A DNA stretch of 64,000 nucleotides from Syngnathus acus (taxonomy: Eukaryota > Chordata > Actinopteri > Syngnathiformes > Syngnathidae): the NCBI RefSeq assembly GCF_901709675.1, contig NC_051104.1, positions 188,001-252,000 of the forward strand. The letters are read 5' to 3'. Below, piece by piece: positions 1-10,323 of the stretch (position 1 is its first letter; each line of letters begins with the position of its first letter). The position numbers and the translations under genes were made by a program. The notes beneath the pieces were generated by a model. That model ran no database searches, was not told the DNA's origin, and was given only the letters and a program-made list of their open reading frames with translations.

Positions 1-140
1 TATTCACATGTCCTGAGTGTTGTTAGTCACCTATATGTTGAACAGAGGGTGTGTTTTACCGAAGTCAAATTCCTTGTTTGGCACGCTCAAACATGGCGAA
101 TAAAAACTCTTGAATCTTGAATCTTGAATCTTGAATCCTA
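1..140 (+). repeat. 3' end of a non-LTR element with (TTGAATC)n tail
   Basis: A short 3'-UTR-like stretch is followed by four tandem TTGAATC units at about 110-138. Fish LINEs and SINEs of the L2/CR1 type often end in such short tandem tails. The open pol reading frame of the next feature begins right after this tail, so this element probably inserted into, or truncated, the BEL/Pao copy. The family is not identified. Confidence 0.5.
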
Positions 141-2348
141 AGACAGCTGTGGGACAAGCAGCGAGGTTGGGACGATCCTAACCTCCCTCCTGACCTGCTA
201 CAGGCTTGGTCCTGTTGGGAGGCGGAGCTCAAGCATCTGCCGGACATTACCATGCCACGTCCGTATGCGCCTGCTGATAGCCCCCGCGAAGGGACCACTC
301 GGCAAGTGCACATCTTTGCTGACGCCTCAGAAAAGGCCTACGGGGCTGTAGCCTTCCTCCGAACCGAAGACAACCAGGGTAAGGTACATTTATCCTTTGT
401 TCTGGCTCGCTCCCGCATAGCCCCTAAGCGTGTGCATTCTGTACCTCGCCTTGAGCTGTGTGCGGCTCTTGTAGCAGCGCAGTTGGCTTCCACCCTTAAG
501 AAAGAGCTTGCTCTCCCAGTACACAGCACAGTATTGTGGTCTGACTCTACCACTGTACTCACCTGGCTACATTCACAATCCTGTCGATACAAGGTGTTTG
601 TAGGGTCAAGAGTAGCTGAGATCCAGGAGCTTACGGAAGGCCTTGTTTGGCGCTATGTAGACTCAGACAACAACCCTGCCGACGACCTGACAAGAGGGAA
701 GACATTGATATCCCTGTTGGAGCCCAATCTATGGTCACAAGGACCCGCCTTCCTTCTACAGGGTCCAACCACCTGGCCAGAAATGCCACACTGTATTCCA
801 CCTGATGATGCCGCTGAATTAAGGAAAGGTACTTTCTGTGGGTCCACCGTCACCTCACCTGACATTGCCATTCTACAAAACAAGACATGCAACACCTGGC
901 AGCAACTCATGGACGCTACTGCAAGGGAGCTTCATGGCCAGGCCCCTTCGGTTTACTCACCTACCGCTGAAGAATACCGACAAGCTGAGGTACTCATCCT
1001 TCAACGAGCCCAGAAGCAATCCTTTCCAGACGATTGTGCTCAGCTGTCAGCAGGGAAGCCCGTGAAAACTTCGAGTCGACTCCTTACTTTAGCGCCAGTC
1101 ATCGACGCCTCCATCGACCTAATGAGAGTAGGAGGCCGGTTACGCCGTCTAGAGGGCCAGAACGAGGTCACCCCACACCCTATCGTCCTCGACGCCTCAC
1201 ACCCTGTGACCCGCCTGCTCATAGAGAAATATGACCAGGACCTTAAACACCCGGGGCCAGAGCGAGTCTTTGCAGAGCTGCGGAGGACCTATTGGATCAT
1301 TCACGGCCGTGAAGCAGTTCGTCGCTATCAACGTTCCTGTGCAGATTGTCAGCGCTGGCGGGCCAAGCCTTCCATACCTAAAATGGCTGACCTCCCAACC
1401 GCACGCCTCCAGTTGCATAAACCTGCCTTCCACGCCACTGGCATGGACTGTTTCGGTCCCATGTTAGTAAAGGTTGGACGACGCCATGAGAAACGCTGGG
1501 GTCTCATCTTCAAGTGCTTGACCACCAGAGCGGTACATCTGGACCTCATACGAAATATGGACACTGATGCTTTCCTGATGGCTTTGAGGCGATTCATTGC
1601 CAGAAGAGGAACCCCCTCGGAACTGTGGTCAGACCACGGGACCAATTTCAAAGGAGGAGAGAAAGAGCTTCGGGAAGCCTTCACAAGTATGTGTCCAACC
1701 CTACAAAGTCAACTCGCTCAACGTAAAATCAAATTTAACTTCAACCCCCCAGCAGCCCCTCACTTTGGTGGAGTATGGGAGAGAGAAGTACGAGCAGTCA
1801 AGTCTGCACTCCGCACCTGTCTAGGTACTGAGCCTATCCATGAGGACGTCCTCTCCACCGTCCTGTTGGAAGTGGAGGCCATTCTCAACTCAAAACCTTT
1901 GGGCTATGTGTCCGCTGACCTGTCTGACGTCGACCCCGTGACCCCCAATAGCCTCCTACTGGGGCGGCCTGATGGATCACTCCCCCAAATTGTCTACCCG
2001 AAGAGCGAAATCCTGAGCCAAAGGCGCTGGCGGCACTCCCAAGTCCTTATCGACCAGTTTTGGTCAAGATTTATCAGGGATTACCTACCGGGATTGCAAA
2101 CAAGACACAAATGGCAAGCCTCCCCCCCCGACCTCCTGGAGAAGTCAGTGGTCATGATCACCGAGCCACAGTTACCCCGTGCCATGTGGCCTATTGGTCA
2201 TGTGACGAAGATCCATCGCAGTGACGATGGCCACATAAGGTCAGCTGATGTCGACATTAAAGGGCATGTGTACACCAGACCAGTAGCTCGACTGGTGGTG
2301 CTACCAGCCCTCCCATCGGAAGTGACTCAAGACTCTCATAAAGACTGA
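141..2348 (+). CDS. BEL/Pao retrotransposon pol, 3' part (RNase H, integrase, C-terminal domain)
   Basis: The open frame runs from about 141; the first ATG is at 252 (698 codons), but pol-like codons such as LWDKQRGWDDPNLP precede it, so this is the tail of a larger polyprotein and not a true start. Domains in order from that ATG: RNase H at about 20-150 (IFADASEKAYG, LWSDSTTVLTWL, ADDLTRG); an integrase zinc-binding region at about 325-375 (HPGPERVFAELRR, then C-x2-C); the integrase core with acidic residues near 399 (MDCFGP), 461 (SDHGTNFKGG) and 510 (GGVWEREV); and a C-terminal DUF5641-like region at about 590-690. This order is typical of BEL/Pao elements. No stop interrupts the part seen. 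Gag, protease and reverse transcriptase lie outside the window or are lost, and the 5' side is cut at the (TTGAATC)n tail. Confidence 0.9.
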   Translation, partial: RQLWDKQRGWDDPNLPPDLLQAWSCWEAELKHLPDITMPRPYAPADSPREGTTRQVHIFADASEKAYGAVAFLRTEDNQGKVHLSFVLARSRIAPKRVHSVPRLELCAALVAAQLASTLKKELALPVHSTVLWSDSTTVLTWLHSQSCRYKVFVGSRVAEIQELTEGLVWRYVDSDNNPADDLTRGKTLISLLEPNLWSQGPAFLLQGPTTWPEMPHCIPPDDAAELRKGTFCGSTVTSPDIAILQNKTCNTWQQLMDATARELHGQAPSVYSPTAEEYRQAEVLILQRAQKQSFPDDCAQLSAGKPVKTSSRLLTLAPVIDASIDLMRVGGRLRRLEGQNEVTPHPIVLDASHPVTRLLIEKYDQDLKHPGPERVFAELRRTYWIIHGREAVRRYQRSCADCQRWRAKPSIPKMADLPTARLQLHKPAFHATGMDCFGPMLVKVGRRHEKRWGLIFKCLTTRAVHLDLIRNMDTDAFLMALRRFIARRGTPSELWSDHGTNFKGGEKELREAFTSMCPTLQSQLAQRKIKFNFNPPAAPHFGGVWEREVRAVKSALRTCLGTEPIHEDVLSTVLLEVEAILNSKPLGYVSADLSDVDPVTPNSLLLGRPDGSLPQIVYPKSEILSQRRWRHSQVLIDQFWSRFIRDYLPGLQTRHKWQASPPDLLEKSVVMITEPQLPRAMWPIGHVTKIHRSDDGHIRSADVDIKGHVYTRPVARLVVLPALPSEVTQDSHKD

Positions 2349-2394
2349 TGAGCCTTCATTTGAAACAAATGTGCCCTGCACATTTGGGGGCGGC

Positions 2395-2800
2395 TGTACA
2401 GAAGGCTGTAACATTGTTTGCATGCTGTGCTGTTCTATGTGCATGTTTGTGTTGGCAGCGGCTCTGCCTTGTGTTCCCGCTCCGCATGTCACGTGACTCC
2501 ATGGGGTGACGCGGCATTCTCCGCGGATGAGCAGGGCAGTCCGGAAGAGAGCAGTTCACGGTATGGTGGTGTAGAAGTTCGCTAGTCATAGTCGAAGCGA
2601 AGTAAAGCCGAGTTCATGACCAAAAAAATCCGCCATTCTATAAACCTTTAATTCTGCAGCTTAATAAACCTGTCCATCCATCCATCTACCTTTTGGCCAT
2701 TCCCTGTGTCCAGCGTCATTTGCGGCCTCCTGTATTCTGACCGATACACCATCTTGTACACTATATACACCCAAGATCTAGCGTATTACCCTCCCCAACA
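2395..2800 (+). repeat. 3' LTR of the BEL/Pao element
   Basis: The segment opens with TGTACAGAAGGC just after a G-rich polypurine-like run (TTTGGGGGCGG) that follows the pol stop. It closes with CCCTCCCCAACA, giving the TGT...ACA ends of an LTR about 406 bp long. It contains an AATAAA-type signal near 2662. The next base (2801) resumes a transposase reading frame on the other strand, which places the outer boundary. The 5' LTR is not in the window, so LTR identity cannot be compared. Confidence 0.7.
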
Positions 2801-3575
2801 GTCACGATGAGGTTTATTTTCTCAAATGGTATTGCATGGTGTTTAAATAATTCCTCCACTTTGGCAAACATAACATCCCCAGTGGTGTTCCCTTCTAATG
2901 GAATTAGAGCCAACAACTCCTCCCTGAACTCCTTCCCATCAAAATACTGCACGTAGATGCACATCTGACTGATATCAGTGTTGTCTGTACTCCCGTCAAT
3001 GGCAACGGAAAAGTAATCGGCCTGACTCAGGCCACTCATAATTGATCCGCGCACATCGTCAGATAGGCTCTCTATGCGTCGGGAAGCTGACCTCGCTGAG
3101 AGCGGCATTTGTTTCACAGAGGCAATCACTCCATCCATGGACTTATCAGTAACCAGCTCCTCCAAAACAGCCACCATCACTTCCTTAAAAACCTCTGCAT
3201 CCGTAAATGGGTTGTGGTGACGGGTAAGAACCCATGCTGCTTTAAGGGACGCACTTGTAACCCTCTGCTGCTCGGTGAGTGACCTGACAAGTATTTTGTT
3301 GCTGTGTGCATATCCGGCCTCCAATGCTTTAATTTTATTCTCTCGCACATATGTATGTCCCAGGAGGATAAGCTGTTTTGAACTGGCCATGTTTTGTCTC
3401 ATGGTGTCTTCTGATGTTATACTCTGCAAACGGCAGCAGCCTCGTTGCAAATGAGACACGTAGGCTTGGCATTAATAAATGCAGGCAGGATAAATGCATA
3501 CCTCTGCTTCCATTCTTCTTTGTAGGTCCTGCATTCTGAATCAATTTTTCTTTTCAAGGCTTTCGACAACGACAT
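2801..3575 (-). pseudogene. Broken hAT-type transposase (BED-like finger plus DUF4371-like), interrupted by the LTR element
   Basis: Reading leftward from an ATG at 3575, the conceptual protein starts with a BED-like zinc finger (PTCLICNEAAAVCR ... NIRRHHETKH) and continues as the DUF4371 region found in hAT-derived proteins such as GTF2IRD2-like and SCAND3-like (DYFSVAIDGSTDNTDISQM, KINLIVT). The finger and the body lie in different frames near 3430 and again near 3350, so the copy is frameshifted. The body ends abruptly at KINLIVT where the LTR begins at 2800. It is a transposon relic, not a host gene. Confidence 0.75.
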
Positions 3576-4190
3576 TTTGCATCGATAACTAGCATAGCAA
3601 TGTTCAGCTAATCATTCACACGTGATCCAAAAGAATATTTGTATGAGTACGGCAGGTTGAGACGGACACGCAGCAGGCGGCATAAAAACAGCGAACATAA
3701 GCAAATAAACGTTTTTAATAGAATTAAATTAAATGCATTTTAAAAGTAAGATGATGTTTATTTTAATATAATATAATAATTAATAATTTAAATAGTAGGG
3801 ACCCCCCCCAAAAAAAAGCTATGGCGATGCCATTGTCTGAATTTGTTTTGGCCCACGTCCAAAAGTAATTGCCGACCCATGACATACACTTTAACTAGTT
3901 TCACATACTTCAACCGATTCACTCCGTTCCACTTGCTTACATTTTTTTCATTCCAAAAATATTCTGTTTTCACAAAATTCACAAATTTCCGGCAAATTTT
4001 TCCCCATTCATTCTTAATGGCACATTCAACATTTCACATTTACGTCGTTCCAGTTCGAAATTCACATCATTCAGCACATCCAAATCACATTCGGAAAGAT
4101 TCTCGACATTCCCAAAATTGCCAAATTCAAAAATTTAAAAAGTTTAAAATTTGCGCAAAATTCCACAAAATTTCCTAAATTAAACCGAAA
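3576..4190. other. AT-rich intergenic DNA
   Basis: No gene is seen. The stretch is AT-rich, with a TAATATAATATAATAATTAATAA-like region near 3765, and passes into the tandem repeat field. Phrases such as ATTTTTCAACCGATTCAACCCGTTCCAACTTT begin here in degenerate form and recur downstream. Confidence 0.5.
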
Positions 4191-4945
4191 GTGCCCAAAT
4201 AAACCGGTAGTGACCTTTTTAAACCGGAAGTGACCCCAAAAAAACGTAATGACCTCACCTAAACCAGAAGTGACCTAAATTAAACCGGAAGTGCCCCACC
4301 GGAAGTGACCTAAACTAAACCGGAAGTGACGCCAAACAAACAGGAAGTGCCCCAAATAAACCGGAAGTGACCTTTTTAAACCGGAAGTGAATTTTGAAAA
4401 TCACACCAAATTTTACGAAAATTTAGTTTTTCCCTTCTCATTTCTACATTTTTCAACCGATTCAACCCATTCCAACTTTATTCAATTTGTTCACCTTATG
4501 CTTACCATATTCACCCCCTTCACCCCCACTTCCACTATGCTTACACAATTCAACCCTTGACCCCCACTTCCAGTATGGCAGCCATCTTGGATTGACCCTG
4601 AAGTGCCCCCAATTAACCCAGAATGAACTGGAAGTGCGCCAAATCAACCCGGAAATGACCCCAAATAAACCGGAAGTGACCTCAGGTAAACCGGAAGTGA
4701 CCCCAAATAAACCGGACGTAACCTAAGCTAAACCGGAAGTGACCTTTTAAACCGGAAGTGATCTATGCTAAACCAGAAGGGCCCTAAATTAAACCGGAAG
4801 TGACCTAAATGAAAGAGGAAGTGACCCAAATCCAACCGGAAGTGACCTAAATGAACCGGAAGTGACCTTTTCAAACCGGAAGTGACCCGAAATATACCGG
4901 AAGTGCCTTAAATTACACCAGAAGTGCCCCAAATAAACTGGAAGT
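4190..4945. repeat. Degenerate tandem array of AAACCGGAAGTGACC units
   Basis: A short unit, roughly AAACCGGAAGTGACC followed by a variable spacer such as CCAAAT or TAAATT, is repeated across about 750 bp. I count about 18 GGAAGTG cores, most in the form ACCGGAAGTG, all on the + strand. The array is broken at about 4400-4600 by the AT-rich phrase that also flanks it. ACCGGAAGTG matches the ETS-factor consensus, but nothing in the sequence shows that it is used as a regulatory site. I see no coding potential. Confidence 0.75.
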
Positions 4946-5726
4946 TACTCTAACTTCTACCATTTTTGTCCGATTCAACCCGTTTCAACATTTTAACCCC
5001 AAAAGTGAACCTCCTGAACACGTATATTTCGTCTGAACCCGTATATTTCGTTTTGCTCCAAATTTCAAAAATTTTTGGCACAATTTTTGTTTTTACATTA
5101 CCATTCAGTCTCTAAGGGGATTTAAAATTTGCTCTAACTTCGACATTTTTCAACCGATTCATACCGTTCCAACTTTCAACTGTTCATCTTTTGCTTACCT
5201 ATTCCACAACTTTCAATTTACCAAAAAATTCCAAATTTTCAATTTTGAAATTTACGCCAAATTCTCAAAAATTTCGTTTTTCACTCATAATTTCTACATT
5301 TTTTAACCGATTCAACCCGTTCCAACTTTTAACTGTTCATCTTTTGCCTTCCTATTCAATAAATTCACACTTACCAAAAATTCCATCCATCGATCCATCC
5401 ATTTTCTGAACCGCTTAGTCCCCACGGGGGTCGCGGGAGCGCTGGAGCCGTCATCGGGCAGTAGGCGGGGGACACTTACCAAAAATTCCACATTTTCAAT
5501 TTTGAAATTTACACCAAATTTTCCAAAATCTCGGTTTTCCCTTCTAATTTCTACATTTTTCAACCAATTCAACCCGTTCCAACTTTAAACATCATTCTGC
5601 AGCATTCCCCAAGTAGTTCTTCAACGTTTTCGCCTTCACACGCAATTTCTACAGGAATTGCATTGTCTAGTTCAATTTCAGGGCTCACCAACATGGTGCC
5701 CGCGGCCACCAGGTCGCCCGTGAGGA
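4946..5726. repeat. AT-rich repeat field with a SINE fragment
   Basis: The phrase TTTCTACATTTTTCAACCGATTC and its variants recur near 4960, 5145, 5290 and 5550, giving long-period repetition. At 5391-5475 lies a short antisense piece of the tRNA-derived SINE seen complete elsewhere (CCATCCATTTTCTGAACCGC through GGGCAGTAGGCGGGGGACAC). No gene is seen. Confidence 0.6.
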
Positions 5727-6455
5727 CGTAAGTAAGATGGCGGCGCGTGCACACGCAGCGGCCTCTCTCTGTCCCGAATGGTGTTTTGTTTTGTCGTTTA
5801 ATGTGGGTTTGTCCGCCAGTTTTGTGTGTTCGTCTCGTCGTACCGGGTTGTGCTACAAGTGCGGCGGGCTGGTTCTGCTCGACCTCGGCGAAAGCGAGTT
5901 TTGTGGCGATCTGGACTTTGAAGCGGGGACATTAAAGGCGCTCGGTCTGCTCCGTCCTGGAGCGTCGCCGGACTCGCCTGCTATTCCTCCCCCGGTTGGG
6001 CGTCCGGGCCTGGCTGGCGGCCAACCCAGCTCGCCCGGCCGTGCCTTCCATTTTTCTGGCGAACGTTCGATCGCTGGACATCAACATGCCTGCTGAGTTC
6101 TGCGGACCGGACAGTGCGTAGCTGCTGTGCATCTGGAGCGGATGGCGTGCTATCGGGCGGACCGGGCCATTGTACGAGGGGGAACATCACGAGTAGGTGG
6201 ACTGCGCGTCTACATCCGTGACGAATGGTGCCGGGACTCTGTTGTGGGATGCCAGCACTGCTCGCCACTGGCGAAGTTTGTGATCTCCAGGCTGTTGGGG
6301 TCCTGAACTCTCTCCCCGTTGTTTTACTTGTGTGTTAATCGTGTACTGTGTCTCGTCACCGTGGGATAGGGGGAACGGTATTTCGGTTTCTTTGTGTGTC
6401 TTAGCATGAAGGAATTGACAATAAAACTGACTCTGACTATGACTCTGACTCTGAG
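5727..6455 (+). mobile_element. Internally deleted L2/CR1-type LINE
   Basis: The copy begins near AAGATGGCGGCGC and carries the start of an endonuclease ORF (VPSIFLANVRSLD near 6045), then jumps to a later endonuclease segment (ADRAIVRGG, GLRVYIRDEWCRDS, QHCSPLAKFVI in shifted frames). It finally joins a 3' UTR ending in GACAATAAAACTGACTCTGAC and a CTGACT-type tail. Reverse transcriptase is absent. A second copy with the same deletion lies at 9205-9742, so this is a propagated non-autonomous form rather than a single decayed copy. Confidence 0.7.
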
Positions 6456-6537
6456 GACCGCATGAGTCGCCCGCAGGACTGTTCTAAAATGAGCTCAAAT
6501 AGCGGCACTTGTCAGTGAACTGCATCTGTTTATTTTA

Positions 6538-7405
6538 CAGTCAAACCTCGGTTTCCGAACGTCCCGGTTCTCGAACAAATCAAAATTTGAACAAAAAATT
6601 CGAGATTTGTTTGCGTCGGTTGTTGAACAAAATTCGGAGGTCGAACCTCGCGAGATGAGCCGAGAGGACCCGAGAAAACCCGACCGCGCGGCCCGGATAC
6701 CGACTGACTTATTGTATTTTCGTTACTTTGAGGATTGTATTAACCCCTAATCATGCCTCCAAAGAAAGCAAGTGGGAGCAGTAAAGCCATCCTAAAACAC
6801 AAAGACGCTCTTAAAGCAATGCGACAGTGCGCGCCCGGCGCGCTGCGATTGCGCAATCGGACCAAATTAAGCTCCCTGCGCACTGAGGTCCACTTAAATT
6901 TTGGAAAGTACATCAGGACTTTAAAAATATTTTCTAAATTTCAGCGACGGCTCAGTCCCAATAATGCGACCAGCGCGGTGCAGTTGCGCGGTCGGCGACA
7001 CGCTACGGTTGCGCGTTCGGCGGTGCGCTGCAGTTGCGCGATGGGACAAAACTAAGCTCCCTGCGCACTTAGGTCCACTTAAATTCTGGAAAGTACATCA
7101 GGACTTTAAAAATATTTTCTAAATTTCAGCGACGGCTCTGTCACAATAATGCGACCAGCGCGGTGCAGTTGCGCGGTGGGTGACGCGCTACGGTCGCGCG
7201 TTCGGCGGTGCGCTGCAGTTGCGCGATCAGACAAAAATGCGCAAATGAAAAAATGCTTTAAAAAAAGGCGGGGGTTTTCTTGTCTTGGAACGCACTAAAA
7301 TGTTTTCTATTATTTGTAATGGGAAAAATAGTTTCGGAATTCGACCGATTCGCTTCTCGAACCGCCTTCTGGAACGGATTGTGGTCGAAAACCGAGGTTT
7401 GACTG
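6538..7405 (+). mobile_element. Tigger/pogo-like MITE with TA target duplication
   Basis: Inverted ends read CAGTCAAACCTCGG and CCGAGGTTTGACTG, flanked by TA on both sides (6536-6537 and 7406-7407). At 6753 an ATG opens [18 protein letters not shown], which resembles the N-terminus of Tigger-type transposases, but the frame then runs into repeats. Inside are two tandem copies of a unit of about 200 bp rich in GCGC words (about 6840-7040 and 7040-7240). It is non-autonomous. A related copy in opposite orientation lies at 24416-25266. Confidence 0.8.
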
Positions 7406-7407
7406 TA

Positions 7408-8160
7408 TTTTGCTATTCTTGTTAAAATCACACTTACATGTGAACTGGAAATGAAAATAATAACACATAGTGAAAGCTAAATTGAGGAAATTGGCTATAA
7501 GTGTGTGTCAAACTGGTAGCCCTTTGCCTCAATCAGTACCCAGGAAGTAGCTCTCGGTTTAAGAAAGGTTGGTGACCCCTGGTATAGAACATTTTCTATT
7601 CGGGCTCCAGAGCTTTGGAATGCCCTACCAATGGATATTAGAACTGCTACCTCGGTAGAAACATTTAAGACACGTTTAAAGACACATTTCTATGATATGG
7701 CCTTTAATTAACCTGTAGTGGCCGATTCGGCTGGAGTTTGCTTTCGCAGCCGAGGAGAAAGACTTTGTATGTGCTTTGGAGTTTGTGCACACTGAGGCTT
7801 ATATATTTGCCTTTAATTGGCTTGAAAGGGTCTCTTCACACATGCGCGTGTTTGTTTACGTGCTATGTCTGCGCCACGGCGGTTGGATGGGAATAAGATA
7901 GTAGCGATGCGTTCAGGGAACACCTCTGTGAGAAGTTAAGCTTGCCAGTGGTAATGACTGTTTTCATTCTTGTTAAACCTTTACTTTGGCATGTGAACAA
8001 AACATAAACTTTGACAGAGATGGAATTCCCCCCCCCCCCATTTTGCACCTCATGATCCAGAAATATGACATGCACATAGCCACACTGTGACTGTGTTTAC
8101 CCAAAGATGAAGTGGGTACTTTTGGAAGGGGGTGGGAGCATTTTCCCTGAGTCATAATTA
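7408..8160. other. Intergenic DNA with an L2/CR1 reverse-transcriptase tail
   Basis: The only recognisable piece is at 7580-7711 on the + strand. It reads WNALPMDIRTATSVETFK...THFYDMAFN and then a stop, the usual C-terminus of L2/CR1 LINE reverse transcriptases. The remainder, including a C-run at about 8030, shows no gene. Confidence 0.65.
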
Positions 8161-8162
8161 TG

Positions 8163-8961
8163 AACTTATCAAAGTCAAAGTCAAAGTCTGCTTTATTGTC
8201 AATTTCTTCACATGCCAAGACACACAAAGAAATCGAAATAACGTTCCCACTATCCCACGGTGACAAGACATAGTACACAATATACATACAAGTAAACAAC
8301 ACAAAAAAATAAGAACAAGAAGGCACAAACAATGAATAAATAAGAGTGATGAATAAATAATAAATAAACAAATAACACAATAAATAAGAGGAGCAAAAAT
8401 GGAGCAAGTGTGCATACAGCAGACTGTCTGCTGTATGCACACTTAGCGCAAAAGTACAGGACGCTACACAGAAGGGGGGAGAGAGTTCAGGATCCTAACA
8501 GCCTGGAGAATGAAGCTGTTGGTGAGTCTGGCAGTGCGAGAGCGCAGGCTCCTGTACCTCTTCCCAGAGGGCAGAAGATCGACCAAAGAGTGAGCGGGGT
8601 GACTCACATCACTCACAATCGTGGTCGCCTTGCGGGTGAGATGGGAGGTGTAAATGTCCTTCAGGGAGGGGAGTGAAGCACCAATAATCTTACCAGCCGT
8701 GTTCACTATGCGCTGGAGGGCCTTCACGTTGTAATCAGTGCAACTACCACCCCAGACAGCGATACAACTGGAGAGGACGCTCTCAATGGTGCCACGGTAG
8801 AATGTAGTCATGACGGCCGGAGGAGCACTTGCTCGCCTGAGTTTCCGCAGGAAGTACAGGCGGCGCTGAGCTTTCTTGGCCAGTGATGCGGTGTTGGCGG
8901 ACCAGGAGAGGTCCTCACTGATGTGCACCCCCAGGAATCTGGTGCTGCTCACTCTGTTCAT
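8163..8961 (-). mobile_element. 3' fragment of an L2 (Maui-like) LINE
   Basis: On the minus strand an open frame from 8961 to 8464 encodes the reverse-transcriptase C-terminus of an L2 LINE (FLGVHISEDLSWSANT, KKAQRRLYFLRKLRRA, SLPSLKDIYTSHL, LLPSGKRYRSLRSRTARL). The 3' UTR follows leftward and ends in (TTTGAC)n at about 8168-8187. The element is 5' truncated. A perfect 19-bp inverted repeat sits in the UTR part at 8406-8444. Confidence 0.85.
8406..8444. repeat. Perfect 19-bp inverted repeat with 1-nt spacer
   Basis: The arm AAGTGTGCATACAGCAGAC at 8406-8424 is followed by T and then its exact reverse complement at 8426-8444. The DNA could extrude as a hairpin, and the RNA would fold into one. 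It lies in the 3' UTR of the L2 fragment. Confidence 0.9.
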
Positions 8962-9204
8962 TGAAATTTAAGATCAACTCCTTGAAGTGCGTCCGTCACT
9001 TCAATGACGTTTTGGACATTTCATATTACTATATAAGCTATATAACTTATATGAATCGGTCACTTGATGACCGGTGACTGAACAACATTTGGGGAATATC
9101 ACCGGAATTCTTTGCAGGTGAATTTAAATCCATTATTATGGCTGCTTAAATGTCACACTTTAAATGTCACGTTGTGGAGCAATTCCAGTGCTGCCGCAGA
9201 CTGA

Positions 9205-9742
9205 AGTTGAAGTTGGGACATTAAAGGCGCTCGGTCTGCGCCGTCCTGGAGCGTCGCCGGACTCGCCTGCTATTCTTCCCCCGGTTGGGCGTCCGGGCCT
9301 GGCTGGCGGCCACCCCAGCTCGCCCGGCCGTGCCTTCCATTCTTCTGGCGGACGTTCGATCGCTGGACATCAACATGCCTGCTGAGTTCTGCGGACCGGA
9401 CAGTGCGTAGCTGCTGTGCGTCTGGAGCGGATGGCGCGCTATCGGGCGGACCGGGCCATTGTACGAGGGGGAACATCGCGTGGAGGTGGACTGTGCGTCT
9501 ACATCCGTGAAGAATGGTGCCGGGACTTTGTTGTGGGATGCCAGCACTGCTCGCCACTGGCGAAGTTTGTGATCTCCGGGCTGTTGGGGTCCTGAACTCT
9601 CTCCCCGTTGTTTTACTTGTGTGTTAATCGTGTGCTGTGTCTCGTCACCGTGGGATAGGGGGAACGGTATTTCGGTTTCTTTGTGTGTCCTAGCATGAAG
9701 GAATTGACAATAAAGCTGATTCTGATTCTGATTCTGATTCTG
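9205..9742 (+). mobile_element. Second internally deleted L2/CR1-type LINE copy
   Basis: From GGGACATTAAAGGCGCTCGGTCTGC onward this copy is nearly identical to 5927-6450, with the same junctions inside the endonuclease region, and it ends in GACAATAAAGCTGATTCTGATTCTG. The 5' UTR part starting AAGATGGCGG is absent. It is non-coding. Confidence 0.75.
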
Positions 9743-10323
9743 ATCAACATTTTGCACACTCAACATAACGTACTCGCTTTCGGCAGTGTCTGGCTACATC
9801 CCCCTCAGCCGTTAAATGACACTTCATAACTAAGCAAATGGTTTGGATCAATATTACAAAGCGGGCGGGGTGACTTTCTCTGAGTCAGCTGTGCAAATGA
9901 GCCGGGTCCTTCCTGTGTATCTTTCCAGATGTGGGTCAGCTGTGATTGTGCTGACAATAAAATAACAACTACGCCCCAGGAATGTGGCAGCGCCGAGCCG
10001 GAGATAACAGAAGGAAAGGGGCCCGGGTTCAAAGAGGTCCAGGCCATCTAGGGTGCGTTCACATGAACTGTGTGTTGAACATGCTCTTGCCTGTAGAGGG
10101 TAGGAAAATAAATGTCAAACGAAGATTGGAGCGGCGTGCGAGATGCTCAGAAAAAGGCACAGTTTGAAGATGCAGTGTTGATAAACATTAGGCCGTGCAT
10201 TGACAATGGTTTGGCTCACCCCCTCCTTTGCAGTCAGACAGATAAAGAATGCGGCACAGCGAGATAACCACCACACATCAGTTTGGATATATGAGAGCAC
10301 TGTGTCATATGGCATTTTATGTA
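9743..10323. other. Intergenic DNA, nothing recognised
   Basis: I see no gene, TIR or tandem repeat here. Short open frames occur without recognisable protein motifs. Confidence 0.5.

Noticed and set aside
9221-9766. 181-codon minus-strand frame
   Set aside because: Antisense of the internally deleted L2 copy and its CTGATT tail.
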